Source of the DNA: Xanthomonas sp. 3793 | Lineage (GTDB): Bacteria > Pseudomonadota > Gammaproteobacteria > Xanthomonadales > Xanthomonadaceae | DNA length: 64,000 bases | Direction: 5' to 3' | Assembly (NCBI RefSeq): GCF_024806835.1 | Contig: NZ_JANTYU010000003.1 | Coordinates: forward strand, 687,676-751,675 | Made by a program: the position numbers and the translations under genes | In this document: positions 18,218 to 27,757 of the stretch, piece by piece | How positions within the stretch are numbered: position 1 is the stretch's first letter | Layout: every line of letters begins with the position of its first letter | Notes under the pieces: generated by a model | Database searches by the model: none | What the model saw: only the letters and a program-made list of their open reading frames with translations | Told to the model about the DNA's origin: nothing

Positions 18218-18928
18218 ATGAACGCATTTGGCACGCTACGGACCGCAACGTTTCGCATCGCCGGCCCTGTTCTGCTTTTACTGCTGGGAAGTCTCTCCAC
18301 GGCCCATGCCGCTACTGAAGAAGATGGCCGGTATTGGTTGAGTATCTACGCCCAGGGCAAGCTGCCGGTGGAAAACCTTTACTGGAGCATGGATATTCAT
18401 CCGCGCTGGCGCGAGGAAGGCGAGCAGTTCGATCAATTGATCCTGCGCCCTGCGGTGTTTTACCGGCTCAATCCCAAGGCCAGCGTCTGGATGGGCTATG
18501 ACACCATCATCAGCCACCCGGCAGGCCAGCCGTCCAACCGCGAGAATCGCTGGTGGGGACAGTTTCAATATCAGTTCGATCCGATCGCCGAGATCAGCAT
18601 CACCAGCCGTACCCGCCTGGAACAGCGTCACCGCGAAGACTTCAGCGATGAAGGCTACCGCGTGCGGCAAATGATTCGCGCCGTGCGCCCGAGTGGGTTC
18701 AACCCGAAGTTGTCGTGGGTGGCGTTCAACGAGCTGTTCGTCAATCTCGATCAGACCACGTGGGGCGCGCGCCGCGGCATCGATCAGAACCGCGTCTTTG
18801 TCGGCATCAACTGGAAATTCAACGCCATCTCCAATGTGGACGTCGGTTATCTCAACCAGTTCGTCAATACGCGTGCGGTGGATCGGGAAAACCACGTCTT
18901 GATGACGACGTTCCGCTTCAATTTCTAG
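18218..18928 (+). CDS. DUF2490 outer-membrane-like protein
   Basis: The protein has 236 residues. An N-terminal signal peptide (PVLLLLLGSLSTAHA, cleavage near residue 32) is followed by alternating hydrophobic and polar strands such as GRYWLSIYAQGKL, NLYWSMDIHPRW, ASVWMGYDTIISHP and WGQFQYQFDPIAEISITSRTRLEQR. It ends in Phe (VLMTTFRFNF), a hallmark of outer-membrane beta-barrels. This matches DUF2490, whose members are predicted 10-14-strand barrels with unknown cargo. It is a single gene, with an empty 270-bp upstream interval. Confidence 0.82.
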   Translation: MNAFGTLRTATFRIAGPVLLLLLGSLSTAHAATEEDGRYWLSIYAQGKLPVENLYWSMDIHPRWREEGEQFDQLILRPAVFYRLNPKASVWMGYDTIISHPAGQPSNRENRWWGQFQYQFDPIAEISITSRTRLEQRHREDFSDEGYRVRQMIRAVRPSGFNPKLSWVAFNELFVNLDQTTWGARRGIDQNRVFVGINWKFNAISNVDVGYLNQFVNTRAVDRENHVLMTTFRFNF

Positions 18929-19078
18929 ACGCCGCGGTAGCGCCCCGGCACCGGGTGCCGGATCGCGCGGGCGTTTGTTCGAGTGGATCGCAGTGGCGCG
19001 ATTGCATCGGCGTCGCGCACCAACGCGGCCTGCACGCCATGAGGCTGAGCGCATCGTCGATATGGGCGACACGCACGA

Positions 19079-20026
19079 TCACACCGGCAGCAACCGCTGT
19101 CGCAGCACGTCGGCAAACATGTCCACGGTCGTGTCGGCTGCCTGGATGATGCTGCCCATGTGGATGAAGCCGTGCACCATGCCGGGGAAGGTGTGCACGC
19201 TGACCTCGACGCCGGCTGCGCGCAGGCGCTCGGCGTAGCGCAGGCCTTCGTCGTGCAGGATGTCGCGCTCGGCCAGCACGATCAGGGCCGGCGCAACGCC
19301 GCTCAGATCCGGCGCCAGCAGCGGCGAGACGCGCCAATCCAGGGTGATGGCCGGGTCCTTGATGAAATGCTGGTTGAAGAACTGTGTGGCCTGCCGGGTA
19401 AGCGGCGGGATGTCGGCATTGGTGGTGCGGGACGGATGCTCGCCACTGTCCTGGCGCGTGTCCGTCAGCGGGTACAGCAATAGCTGACAGCGCAGCGCAA
19501 TGCCGGCATCGCGTGCGGCGATTGCAGCGGCAGCCGCCATCGCACCGCCGATGCTGTCGCCGGCCACCGCCAGGCGCTGCGGGTCTGCCCCAACCTGCTC
19601 GGGATGCGCGGCCAGCCACTGCAGCGTGCCGATGACATCCTCCACCCCGGCAGGTGCGGGATGCTCCGGAGCGAGCCGGTAATCGACGGCCAGCACCTGG
19701 CAACCGGCGCGTGCGGCCAGCTGCCGGCAGACATCGTCATGCGAATCCAGATCGCCCACCACACCACCGCCACCGTGCACGAACAGCAAGGTGGGCGCGG
19801 GGCCATCGCTCAAGCCCTGGGGGCGATAGAGCCGCAACGGTACGCTGCCGGCAGCGGTGTCGGCATGTACGGCACGCAGCTGCGCCATCTCCAGCACCGG
19901 GAAGCCGAGTTGGGCCCCCATACCACGCATCATTGCGCGCGCCTCTGCCAGCGGCAGCGTTTCCATCGGCGGCTGGGCGGCCTGCTGAAGCACGGTGAAC
20001 AAGCGAACGACATCGGGATCGAACAT
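19079..20026 (-). CDS. Alpha/beta hydrolase, hormone-sensitive-lipase-like esterase
   Basis: The protein has 315 residues from the ATG at 20026 (MFDPDVVRLF). The HSL family oxyanion motif HGGGGVVGD is near residue 81. The nucleophile motif GDSIGGAMAA is near residue 155. The catalytic Asp is likely in LAERDILHDEG, and the His in FPGMVHGFIHMG near residue 290. These enzymes hydrolyse short acyl esters; the substrate is not predictable. It stands alone. The 435-bp interval between it and the RIO kinase gene holds no convincing gene. Confidence 0.9.
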   Translation of the reverse strand: MFDPDVVRLFTVLQQAAQPPMETLPLAEARAMMRGMGAQLGFPVLEMAQLRAVHADTAAGSVPLRLYRPQGLSDGPAPTLLFVHGGGGVVGDLDSHDDVCRQLAARAGCQVLAVDYRLAPEHPAPAGVEDVIGTLQWLAAHPEQVGADPQRLAVAGDSIGGAMAAAAAIAARDAGIALRCQLLLYPLTDTRQDSGEHPSRTTNADIPPLTRQATQFFNQHFIKDPAITLDWRVSPLLAPDLSGVAPALIVLAERDILHDEGLRYAERLRAAGVEVSVHTFPGMVHGFIHMGSIIQAADTTVDMFADVLRQRLLPV

Positions 20027-20462
20027 GGCGGTCTCGCTGGTAGTGAACGACTGCCGAGTCTGCCTGATACTTATTTTTAATAACAATTAATCTGAATAAT
20101 GATTCGGCAAGGTGACGACCGATAACTTGAGCGCGCCGGTGTTGGCTTGATACATAAGCGCTTGGGCCTGCACGCGTGAGATGTCGCGCAGACGCGAGCA
20201 CGCAGTGGCGCTGCCGATTGCTGCATTGCATCGCGCGCATGCGCAACTGCCCGTCGGGTGCGCAGACCTGCACACGCAGGCAGTGCGGGATGAATCGGCA
20301 ACTTGCCCTTCGTTGACGGCAACTTCCGAAGGTACCCGGATCCCACGTTGCTGCGTTCGCGCCGTTACGCAAACGACGTCTTCGCGGCTGGACCGATGCA
20401 GCGTGCGCCGCGTCAACGCCTCCCGTTGCACTGGCAGCGTGCGGTCATGAAGCACGCAACGA

Positions 20463-21323
20463 TCAATCGTCGTCTTCGGCGGCGGCTTCGCGCCCTTGCT
20501 GGCGAATGAGGTTTTCCTGCCGCGCGTCTTCGATCGAGGCGCGGATGGCGCGCACGTCGGCGCGCTTGGTATCGAACTTGAAACGGCCGGTGAGCGCGCT
20601 GTCCGGGCGCAACTCGCCCTTTTCGTAGAGCGCCCACATCTCTTCGCCGTAGTGGGTGTCCAGCAGGTCCGGGGCGAAGCGGCCCAGGCAATCACGCAGG
20701 TTGTGCACATCGCGCAGCAGCATGTCGCGCGCGGCATTGTTGCCGGCGGCGCTGACCACCTGCGGGAAATCGATCACCACCGGGCCCTCGGGCGAGACCA
20801 GCACGTTGTATTCGGACAGATCGCCGTGCACCAGGCCGAGCGAAAGCATCTTGACCACGTCGCCGATCAGGCTGCTGTGGAATGCGCGTGCCTGCTCCGG
20901 CTCAAGCTCCACTTCGCCCAGACGCGGTGCGCTATGGCCGGCTTCGTCGGTGACCAGATCCATCAGCAGCACGCCATGAAAATAACCGCGCGGCTTGGGC
21001 ACGTGCACGCCGGCATCCACCAGCTGGTAGAGCGCGTCGGCTTCGGTGTTCTTCCATGCGGTCTCGGCTTCGCGGCGACCGAACTTGGTGGCCTTGCCCA
21101 TTGCGCGCGCCTGGCGGCTGCCGCGCACCTTGCGGCCCTCCTGATATTGCACGCGCGCCTGGAAGCTGCGTTGCGCCATGTCCTTGTAGACCTTGGCACA
21201 CAGGATGTCCTCGCCGGCGCTGACCACGTAGACGGAGGCTTCCTTGCCGCTCTTCAGTGGTCGCAGCACTTCGTCGATGACACCGTCGTCGATCAGCGGC
21301 TGCAGGCCCTTGGGGGTTTTCAT
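20463..21323 (-). CDS. RIO-type serine protein kinase
   Basis: The protein has 286 residues. It has the RIO nucleotide-binding signature LKSGKEASVYVVSAGED near residue 24, with the lysine in ILCAKVYKD. The catalytic loop is LVHGDLSEYNVLV near residue 190, and the metal-binding segment PVVIDFPQ is near residue 210. Bacterial RIO kinases autophosphorylate, but their targets are poorly known. The C-terminus is acidic and Arg/Gln-rich. It is a single gene, divergent from pcaR; about 146 bp separate the starts. Confidence 0.9.
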   Translation of the reverse strand: MKTPKGLQPLIDDGVIDEVLRPLKSGKEASVYVVSAGEDILCAKVYKDMAQRSFQARVQYQEGRKVRGSRQARAMGKATKFGRREAETAWKNTEADALYQLVDAGVHVPKPRGYFHGVLLMDLVTDEAGHSAPRLGEVELEPEQARAFHSSLIGDVVKMLSLGLVHGDLSEYNVLVSPEGPVVIDFPQVVSAAGNNAARDMLLRDVHNLRDCLGRFAPDLLDTHYGEEMWALYEKGELRPDSALTGRFKFDTKRADVRAIRASIEDARQENLIRQQGREAAAEDDD

Positions 21324-21469
21324 GGACGAGGGGGACCGATCCGAAACAAGTCAGCGGCGATTATGCGGCAAGCAGGATGAAGTGCTTACATGCGATGCAC
21401 ACAGTGCGACCGGAGGCAGGCATTGGCGCGAGCGCTTACCATGCGGGGACCTGCCTGACGCGCGATCCG

Positions 21470-22330
21470 ATGCCCGAGCCCACCGCCAGCCGCCGCAAAC
21501 GTCCTGCCGCCGTCGCCGCGCCCGGGAGCGAGCGCGGCCTGCCGTACGAATTGATGCAGCAGATTGCCGCCGCCCAGGGCGACCCGGACTTCATGACCTC
21601 GCTGGGGCGCGGCCTGGTGGTGCTGAGCGTGTTCGCCCAGCACCCGCGCGAGGTGACGATGTCGCAGATCAGCCTGGAAACCGGCATCTCCCGCGCAGCG
21701 GTGCGGCGGGTGCTGCACACGCTGGCCAAGCTGGGCTATGTCGGCGAGCAGGGCCGTGGCTATGTGCTGTTGCCGCGCGTACTGGGGATTGGCGGCGCGT
21801 ATGCGGCGTCTTCGGCGATGACCGCGGCCGCGCAGCCGGTGCTGGACGGGCTGCGCGACCAACTGCACGAATCCTGCTCGCTGGGCGTGCTGGATGGCGA
21901 CGACCTGCTGTACGTGGCGCGCGCGGAGACGGTGCGGATCATGTCGATCGGGCTGCGCCCGGGCACGCGGCTGCCGGCGTATTGCACGTCGATGGGCCGG
22001 GTATTGCTGGCCGCCCTGCCCGCCGACACCTTGCAGGCCTATCTGGAGCGCACCACGTTGCGCCCGCGTACCGACCGCACGGTGACCCAGGCGTCGGCGC
22101 TGCTGGAGATCCTGGCGCGTGCGCGCCGCGAAGGCATGTGCCTGACCGACCAGGAGCTGGAAATCGGCCTGCGCTCGATCGCGGTGCCGGTGCGCAACCT
22201 GCGTGGCGAGGTGATTGCCGCGCTCAACATCGGCGCGCAGGCCGGGCGCGTCAGCCTGCAGACCATGCAGACACAACTGCTGGACCCGTTGAAGCTGGCG
22301 GCGCAGCGCCTGGGAGCGTTGCTGAGCTGA
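21470..22330 (+). CDS. pcaR: IclR-family regulator of the protocatechuate genes (PcaR-like)
   Basis: The protein has 286 residues from the ATG at 21470 (MPEPTASRRK). A winged helix-turn-helix begins near residue 48: SLGRGLVVLSVFAQHPREVTMSQISLETGISRAAVRRVLHTL. The C-terminal IclR effector domain follows, with LRPGTRLPAYCTSMGRVLLAAL near residue 165, and GMCLTDQELEIGLRSIAVPV plus VIAALNIGAQAGRVS near the end. This is the PcaR/PcaU/PobR branch, whose members answer to beta-ketoadipate or protocatechuate. It faces the end of the pca operon. A three-part CGAT repeat upstream of pcaI (30673-30701) is a suitable binding site. Whether it activates or represses cannot be read from sequence. Confidence 0.85.
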   Translation: MPEPTASRRKRPAAVAAPGSERGLPYELMQQIAAAQGDPDFMTSLGRGLVVLSVFAQHPREVTMSQISLETGISRAAVRRVLHTLAKLGYVGEQGRGYVLLPRVLGIGGAYAASSAMTAAAQPVLDGLRDQLHESCSLGVLDGDDLLYVARAETVRIMSIGLRPGTRLPAYCTSMGRVLLAALPADTLQAYLERTTLRPRTDRTVTQASALLEILARARREGMCLTDQELEIGLRSIAVPVRNLRGEVIAALNIGAQAGRVSLQTMQTQLLDPLKLAAQRLGALLS

Positions 22331-22529
22331 CGCGGGCGGCGCGTCCTAGGTGATGGAGCAGCGCGATTCTGGGTGAAGGCCAAGATCCTGCCGCAGCGCA
22401 TGGCGATGCCGCACACCAACGCGAGCTACCTTACGCGCAGCTGCAGCGCATTGTTTGGCATGCAGCCAGCAGCGTTGGTCGCGTACGCCGGCAGCCTCCT
22501 GCGACACCCGCATCGCCCCGCCTGCGGGC

Positions 22530-23456
22530 TCAACGCGGCCGACGCAGGAAGCCCACCACCGTCTCCACCCAGGCGGCGTGTGTGTCCTCGACATGCGCCA
22601 CATGATCGGCGCGCGGCAATGTGACCCAACTGCGATCTTCGCTACCCAGGCGTGCGAACAGGTGCGCGTTGTCCGCCTGCGTGGCGATCGGATCGTCGAC
22701 ACCCCGCAGCAGCAGCACCGGCAGCGTCGTGACCCGTTCGGGCTGGAACGCGAACTGCTCCATCGCGCGCCAGTCCGTGCGCACCGGGTCGGCGGCCACC
22801 GCCTGCGCCTGGTAAGCGTCGCGCACGCGCGTGGGTGCGGCGTTGGCAGTGATGAAATCCTCGCCGGCGGCCGCGCTGGTGGTGCGTGCGCGCAACGGCT
22901 GGGCCGGGGTTGGCGCGTCGGTGGGCGGCGCATCGACATCGTCGGGGAAGCCATACAGCACCAGTGCGGACAGCGCCTGCGGCTGTTGCTGGCCCACCAG
23001 CAGCGCCACCCGCGCACCGTTGGAATAGCCGATCAAGGCCGGTGGCGGCAGATCTGGATGTTGCCGGGCGACCCAGGCCAGCACCTGCTCGACGTCGCGC
23101 ACTGCGCGGGCGGGCGTATTCCACCCGCTGGGATCGCGCGCACTGCCGCCGTAGCCGCGCAGGTCCACCGCGTAGGCGGCAAGCCCGGCCCGTGCGAAGG
23201 CGGCCAGTACCGAGCGCGTGTCGCCCGCTTCGCCGGGCACCTGCAGGTCGAAGTTGGGCAGCGAACTCCAGGTGCGGCCATGCACCAGCAGCACCGTGCC
23301 ACGCGGCTTGGCCGGCGCGCGCGACCACACCGCCAGGGTCTGGCCATCGTCGGCGCGTACCTGCGCCAGCCGGGTGCCCGGCCCGGGCTGCGGTTGCGCA
23401 CCGGCGGTCAGTGAGAGCAACACCAGCAGGAGCAGGCAGGCGGGTCGGAATGTCAT
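22530..23456 (-). CDS. Exported alpha/beta hydrolase at the end of the pca operon
   Basis: The protein has 308 residues from the ATG at 23456 (MTFRPACLLLLVLL), which gives a clean signal peptide ending TAGAQ near residue 21; another ATG lies 15 bp upstream. The hydrolase fold shows VLLVHGRTWSSLPNFDLQ near residue 55, nucleophile LIGYSNGARVAL near residue 138, acid LRGVDDPIATQAD near residue 245, and His in ADHVAHVEDTHAAW near residue 282. It is last in the minus-strand pca run, 80 bp after pcaC. An exported esterase next to aromatic-acid genes could release aromatic acids from plant esters, but that is conjecture. Confidence 0.82.
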   Translation of the reverse strand: MTFRPACLLLLVLLSLTAGAQPQPGPGTRLAQVRADDGQTLAVWSRAPAKPRGTVLLVHGRTWSSLPNFDLQVPGEAGDTRSVLAAFARAGLAAYAVDLRGYGGSARDPSGWNTPARAVRDVEQVLAWVARQHPDLPPPALIGYSNGARVALLVGQQQPQALSALVLYGFPDDVDAPPTDAPTPAQPLRARTTSAAAGEDFITANAAPTRVRDAYQAQAVAADPVRTDWRAMEQFAFQPERVTTLPVLLLRGVDDPIATQADNAHLFARLGSEDRSWVTLPRADHVAHVEDTHAAWVETVVGFLRRPR

Positions 23457-23538
23457 GCGGCATCTCGTCATGGGCGCGGCGGACTGGGCAGGCTGCGTGG
23501 CTGGGCAGGCAGACGCGAAAGCGACATGAGCGACCGCA

Positions 23539-23925
23539 TCAGGGCTCGGCAGCCTGTTCTTCCAGAATCGGTTTGGCCAGCGCAAAGGCGTGGTTGGCCG
23601 CCGGGACGCCGCAATAGATCGCCGCTTGCAGCAGCACTTCCTTGATCTGCTCGGGGGTGATGCCGTTGTTGCGGGCGGCGCGCACATGCAGCTTGAATTC
23701 TTCGTCGTGGCCCAGCGCGACCATCATCGACAAGGTGATCAACGAGCGGGTATGCGCAGGCAGGCCGTCGCGGGTCCAGATGGTGCCCCAGGCATACCGG
23801 GTGATCAGGTCCTGGAACTCGGTGGTGAACTCGGTGCGCGCGGCCAGCGAGCGCTCGACATGCGCCTCGCCCAGCACCCGGCGGCGTTCGCGCAGGCCGG
23901 CTTGATAGCGTTCGTCTTCGTGCAT
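23539..23925 (-). CDS. pcaC: 4-carboxymuconolactone decarboxylase PcaC
   Basis: The protein has 128 residues, the usual length for the stand-alone enzyme. It decarboxylates gamma-carboxymuconolactone to beta-ketoadipate enol-lactone. The CMD pattern is complete: EFQDLITRYAWGTIWTRDGLP, RSLITLSMMVALGHDEEFKLHVRAARNNGITPEQIKEVLLQAAIYCGVPAANHAFA. The ribosome site AAGGACAT precedes the ATG. It follows pcaD by 26 bp. Confidence 0.96.
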   Translation of the reverse strand: MHEDERYQAGLRERRRVLGEAHVERSLAARTEFTTEFQDLITRYAWGTIWTRDGLPAHTRSLITLSMMVALGHDEEFKLHVRAARNNGITPEQIKEVLLQAAIYCGVPAANHAFALAKPILEEQAAEP

Positions 23926-23951
23926 GGGATGTCCTTGTAATGCGGAAAAGA

Positions 23952-24734
23952 TCAGTCGGCTTGCAGGAAGCCCAGTACCGCGTCATTGAACGCGGCCGGC
24001 GATTCCAGATTGCAGATATGGCGGCCCGGCACCTGGGCGTAATGCCCATCGGGCGCCGCGTAGGCGATCTCGCGCAGGTTCGGCGGCGGGCACACCGGGT
24101 CGTCGTCGCCGGCCAGGGCCAGCAGCGGCAGGTTCAGCCCATCCAGCGCACCGCGGAAATCCGCCTCGGCCACCGCCTGGCAGCAGGCGATGTACCCGGC
24201 CGGCGAGGTGGAGACGAAGGCGGCGGCGATCATGTCCAGGCGCTGCGCGTGGCTGATGGCAAATGCCGGTGTAAACCAGCGCTGCAATGTGGCATCGATC
24301 AGCATCGGCAGGCCTTCGCTCCGCACCTGCTCGATGCGGGTTTCCCAGGTGGCGGTGCTGCCGATCTTTTGCGCGGTGGCACAGACCACCAGCCGGCGCA
24401 GCCGCTGCGCGGCATGCAGCCCGAGCCACTGCCCGGTCAGCCCGCCGATCGACAACCCGCAGAAATTGCTGCGCTCGATCTGCAAGGCATCCCATAACCC
24501 CAGCACGTCCTGTCCCAGATCGGCCACGCTGTACGGGCCGGGCGGCGAGTCCGAATAGCCATGGCCGCGGCGGTCGTAGCGCAGGATGCGGTAATGCGGG
24601 GCGAAGGCCTCGATCTGCACGTCCCACATATGCAGGTCGGTGCCGAGCGAATTGCAGAAGGTCAGCCAGGGCCGCCCGTCGGTGCCGTCCACACGGTAAT
24701 GCAGGCGATGCGTGGGCAATTGCAGATAGGCCAT
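23952..24734 (-). CDS. pcaD: 3-oxoadipate enol-lactonase PcaD
   Basis: The protein has 260 residues from the ATG at 24734, where MAYLQLPTHRLHYRVDG gives the normal first strand. It hydrolyses beta-ketoadipate enol-lactone to beta-ketoadipate. The oxyanion segment is LTFCNSLGTDLHMWD near residue 24, the nucleophile NFCGLSIGGLTGQWLGL near residue 93, the acid in LALAGDDDPVCPP, and His in VPGRHICNLESP near residue 240. Ten bases separate it from the pcaB stop. The protein is not fused to PcaC as in some species. Confidence 0.95.
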   Translation of the reverse strand: MAYLQLPTHRLHYRVDGTDGRPWLTFCNSLGTDLHMWDVQIEAFAPHYRILRYDRRGHGYSDSPPGPYSVADLGQDVLGLWDALQIERSNFCGLSIGGLTGQWLGLHAAQRLRRLVVCATAQKIGSTATWETRIEQVRSEGLPMLIDATLQRWFTPAFAISHAQRLDMIAAAFVSTSPAGYIACCQAVAEADFRGALDGLNLPLLALAGDDDPVCPPPNLREIAYAAPDGHYAQVPGRHICNLESPAAFNDAVLGFLQAD

Positions 24735-24744
24735 CGAAGCACCG

Positions 24745-26094
24745 TCAACGGGGAGAAGAGGCCAGTACGCGATCGATCCAGACCGAGGACATGCCGCGCC
24801 AGCTGTCGCTATCGAACACCGCCTGCAGTTGCGCGTGCGTGAGTACCGCGCTCGCCTGGGCGTCCTCGGCCAGCACCTCACGCAGATGCCGCTGCTGCGC
24901 CTGCGCACGCGCCACCGCCTGTTCGACCAGCGCGTGCGCCTGCGGCTTGCCAAGCTGCGGGGCCAGTGCGAACACCGCCGCCTCGGCGTAGAGCACGCCG
25001 CCATGGCTATCCAGGTGGTGGCGCATCCGCGCGCGGTCCAGTTCCAGCTCGGCCAGGCAGGCCTGCATCTGCGCCAGGCTGCCGGCGGTCAGGCAGACGA
25101 TCTGCGGCAAGGTGTCCCATTCGGCATGCCATTGCCCGGCGGCGCGCTCGTGCGGCTGGGCCATCGTGCTGAACAAGGTGGCGATCAGCCCGGGCACGCG
25201 GGTGGCCGCGGCCACTGCCGCCACGCTGGCCACCGGATTGCGCTTGTGCGGCATCGCCGACGAGCCGCCCTTGCCGACTGCCGCAGGCTCGAACGCCTCA
25301 CCGACCTCCGATTGCATCAGCAGCACCACATCGCCGCCGATCTTGCCCAGCGTACCGGCGAGCAGGCCGAACGCGCAGCCGACCTCGACGATGCGGTCGC
25401 GCGCGGTGTGCCAGGGCAACGCAGGCAGCGGCAGCGCCAAGCTGGTGGCCAGCGCCTGGGCCACGTCCAGACCGCGCTCCTGCAAGGACGCCAAGGTGCC
25501 GGCCGCGCCGCCGAACTGCAACGCCAGCGCGTCGTGCCGCAACCCGTGCAGGCGCCGATGCGCACGTTGCAAGGCGTCCAGCCAGCCGGCCACCTTGAGC
25601 CCGAAGGTCACCGGCACGGCTTGCTGCAGCAAGGTGCGCCCGGGCAGACCGGTGTCGCGCTCGCGTGCGGCCAACGCGGCCAAGGTGTCGCACAGTTGCT
25701 GCAGGCGCGGCAGCAGCAGATCGAGCGCGGCGCGCAGTTGCAACACGCTGCCGGTATCGATGACGTCCTGGCTGGTGGCGCCCCAATGCACCCAGCGCGC
25801 GGCTGCGGCATCGTGCACGGCGACGCGCGCGGTCAGCGCCTTGACCAGTGCAATGGCGGGGTTGCCAGCGAGCGCGGTGGCCTGCGCCAGGGCGGCCATG
25901 TCGTAGTGCTGCACCTCGCAGGCCGCTGCAATCGCTACGGCAGCCTCGGCAGGAATGACACCGCACTGCGCCTGCGCGCGGGCAAGCGCGGATTCGAAGT
26001 GCAACATGGCCTGCACACGCGCCGCATCGTCAAACACTGCGTCGCACGCAGGCTCGCCAAACAAGGATCCCAACAGCAAAGACGTCGCACTCAT
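24745..26094 (-). CDS. pcaB: 3-carboxy-cis,cis-muconate cycloisomerase PcaB
   Basis: The protein has 449 residues from the ATG at 26094 (MSATSLLLGSLFG). It belongs to the fumarase/aspartase superfamily and cyclises beta-carboxymuconate to gamma-carboxymuconolactone. The family signature GSSAMPHKRNPV lies near residue 280. The segments VHWGATSQDVIDTG near residue 115 and GRTLLQQAVPVTFGLKVAGWL near residue 160 are typical. A 280-bp non-coding interval separates it from pcaG upstream, so an extra promoter is possible. Confidence 0.95.
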   Translation of the reverse strand: MSATSLLLGSLFGEPACDAVFDDAARVQAMLHFESALARAQAQCGVIPAEAAVAIAAACEVQHYDMAALAQATALAGNPAIALVKALTARVAVHDAAAARWVHWGATSQDVIDTGSVLQLRAALDLLLPRLQQLCDTLAALAARERDTGLPGRTLLQQAVPVTFGLKVAGWLDALQRAHRRLHGLRHDALALQFGGAAGTLASLQERGLDVAQALATSLALPLPALPWHTARDRIVEVGCAFGLLAGTLGKIGGDVVLLMQSEVGEAFEPAAVGKGGSSAMPHKRNPVASVAAVAAATRVPGLIATLFSTMAQPHERAAGQWHAEWDTLPQIVCLTAGSLAQMQACLAELELDRARMRHHLDSHGGVLYAEAAVFALAPQLGKPQAHALVEQAVARAQAQQRHLREVLAEDAQASAVLTHAQLQAVFDSDSWRGMSSVWIDRVLASSPR

Positions 26095-26374
26095 GCATCG
26101 CATCTCTTGGCGTACCGGCAGCATGGCACCGAAGCACGGGGGTGCCAACTAGACGTTAGGGCAATGCGCGCGGCGCAATGCGGCCTGACAGGGCGATGGC
26201 TGGCGAAGGTGACAGCATGCACGCCGGGTTGCATCCGCGCCCTGGGCACCGCGGTGCGCGCTCGCAGCCTGTCATCGCGTGCCGTACGCAGCGTACCGGC
26301 GCGACCAGCTGCCGGTCGGACTCCTCGCGCAGGGACACCGGCGGCTGCGTGCAGCGCTGCAGACGATCTGCAAA

Positions 26375-26938
26375 TCAATACCGGAAGAACACGGTTTCCC
26401 TCTCGCCTTGCATGTGGATATCCCAGCTATAGGCGTTATTGCCCGCCGGCTGGGCCAGCAGGGTGGTGCGGCGCTCGGCCGGCACCAGCGCCAGTATCGG
26501 GTCGCTGTCCAGTTGCGGGTCATCGGCGAAGTACAACCGCGTCGATGCGCCGCGCAACAGCCCGCGCATGAACACCAGCACGCTCAGGTGTGCTGCCTGC
26601 GGACTGCCCTGCGGCCCGGCGACGACACCCGGCTTGACCGTGCTGAAGCAAAAGCGCCCCTGCGCATCGGTGGGCACCCGGCCCCAGCCATCGAAGCTGG
26701 CGTCGTGCGCCTGGTGGCGGGCATCGGCGGCATGCGCGTAGATGCCGGCGGCATCGGCCTGCCACAGCTCCAGCACCGCGTCGGCCACCGGCACGCCGGC
26801 ACCATCGAAGACGCAGCCGCTGATCTGCACGTGCGTGCCGGCCGCCTGCGCCGGTGCGAGCCGGTCGCGATACAGCGGTTCCAGGCCAAGCCGGTAATAC
26901 GGGCCGACGGTTTGCGAAGGGGTTGCGTGCAGGCTCAT
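26375..26938 (-). CDS. pcaG: Protocatechuate 3,4-dioxygenase alpha subunit PcaG
   Basis: The protein has 187 residues from the ATG at 26938 (MSLHATPSQTVGPYYRLGL). It is the non-iron subunit of the intradiol dioxygenase that opens protocatechuate to beta-carboxymuconate. The pattern ISGCVFDGAGVPVADAVLELWQAD, then FDGWGRVPTDAQGRFCFSTVKPG, then HLSVLVFMRGLLRGASTRLYFADD is the family core; it lacks the beta-subunit iron ligands. Four bases separate it from the pcaH stop codon upstream, so the subunits are co-translated. Confidence 0.96.
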   Translation of the reverse strand: MSLHATPSQTVGPYYRLGLEPLYRDRLAPAQAAGTHVQISGCVFDGAGVPVADAVLELWQADAAGIYAHAADARHQAHDASFDGWGRVPTDAQGRFCFSTVKPGVVAGPQGSPQAAHLSVLVFMRGLLRGASTRLYFADDPQLDSDPILALVPAERRTTLLAQPAGNNAYSWDIHMQGERETVFFRY

Positions 26939-26942
26939 CGAT

Positions 26943-27674
26943 TCACTCCCAGACCGTTTGCTTGCGACCACGCAGCACGATGTCGAAGCGATAGGCCAGC
27001 GCATATTCGCTGATGGCGTTTTCCCAGTCGAAGCTGGACACCATGCGCTCGCGCGCCAGGGCATCGTCGACGCAGTTGTAGATCGGGTCGTGCGCCAGCA
27101 GCGGGTCGCCGGGGAAATACATCTGGGTGATCAACCGTTGCCCGATGCCATCGCCATGCAACGAAAAATGGATGTGCGCCGGCCGCCAGGCGTTGTAGTG
27201 ATTGCGCCACGGATACGCACCCGGCTTGATGGTCTTGAAGACGTAGCGGCCATGCGCATCGGTGAGCACCTGGCCGGTGCCGCGGAAGTTGGGGTCCAGC
27301 GGTGCGTCGTGACGATCGCCGGCGTGCTGGTAACGGCCGGCGGCATTGCATTGCCACACTTCCACCACGCTGTTGCGCACGGGCCTGCCGTTTTCGTCGA
27401 GCACGCGGCCGGAGACGATGATGCGCTCGCCCAGTGGCTCGCCACCGAACCCTGCGGTGAGATCGGCTGCATGCTCGCCCAGGGTGAGCCGATCCAGGCG
27501 CGGGCCGGTGACTTCCGACAGCGTGACCGGGATGTCGATCGGCGCGCGCGTAGGGCCGCGCAAGGTGGTGGAGGCGTACGCCGGATGCAGATAGGCCGGC
27601 TGTGTGCCGGGCCGGGTACGGCGGTAGCCGAGCAGCGGGTCTGCAAGTGACCGATCAACGGGGGCATCGCGCAT
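26943..27674 (-). CDS. pcaH: Protocatechuate 3,4-dioxygenase beta subunit PcaH
   Basis: The protein has 243 residues. This is the iron-bearing subunit. The Tyr/Tyr/His/His ligand set is visible in PGAYPWRNHYNAWRPAHIHFSLHG near residues 160-182. Upstream are VVEVWQCNAAGRYQHAGDRHD and RGTGQVLTDAHGRYVFKTIKPG. The N-terminus (YRRTRPGTQPAYLHPAYAST) matches other PcaH proteins. It starts 83 bp after pcaF and ends 4 bp before pcaG. Confidence 0.97.
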   Translation of the reverse strand: MRDAPVDRSLADPLLGYRRTRPGTQPAYLHPAYASTTLRGPTRAPIDIPVTLSEVTGPRLDRLTLGEHAADLTAGFGGEPLGERIIVSGRVLDENGRPVRNSVVEVWQCNAAGRYQHAGDRHDAPLDPNFRGTGQVLTDAHGRYVFKTIKPGAYPWRNHYNAWRPAHIHFSLHGDGIGQRLITQMYFPGDPLLAHDPIYNCVDDALARERMVSSFDWENAISEYALAYRFDIVLRGRKQTVWE

Positions 27675-27757
27675 CGTGAAATCTCCCTGCGCCGCACTGC
27701 GGCATGGTCAAGCAATGTAGGTGTGCGATAGCGGCGCAGTGGTTGCAGCGGGCAGGC

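Noticed and set aside
20356..20385. Two TTCGC boxes resembling a plant-inducible promoter (PIP) box
   Set aside because: The spacer is 20 bp, not the required 15, and no type III effector-like gene follows.
20027..20462. Small plus-strand frames between the alpha/beta hydrolase and the RIO kinase gene
   Set aside because: They are short, Arg/Thr-rich and without ribosome sites; no family is recognised.
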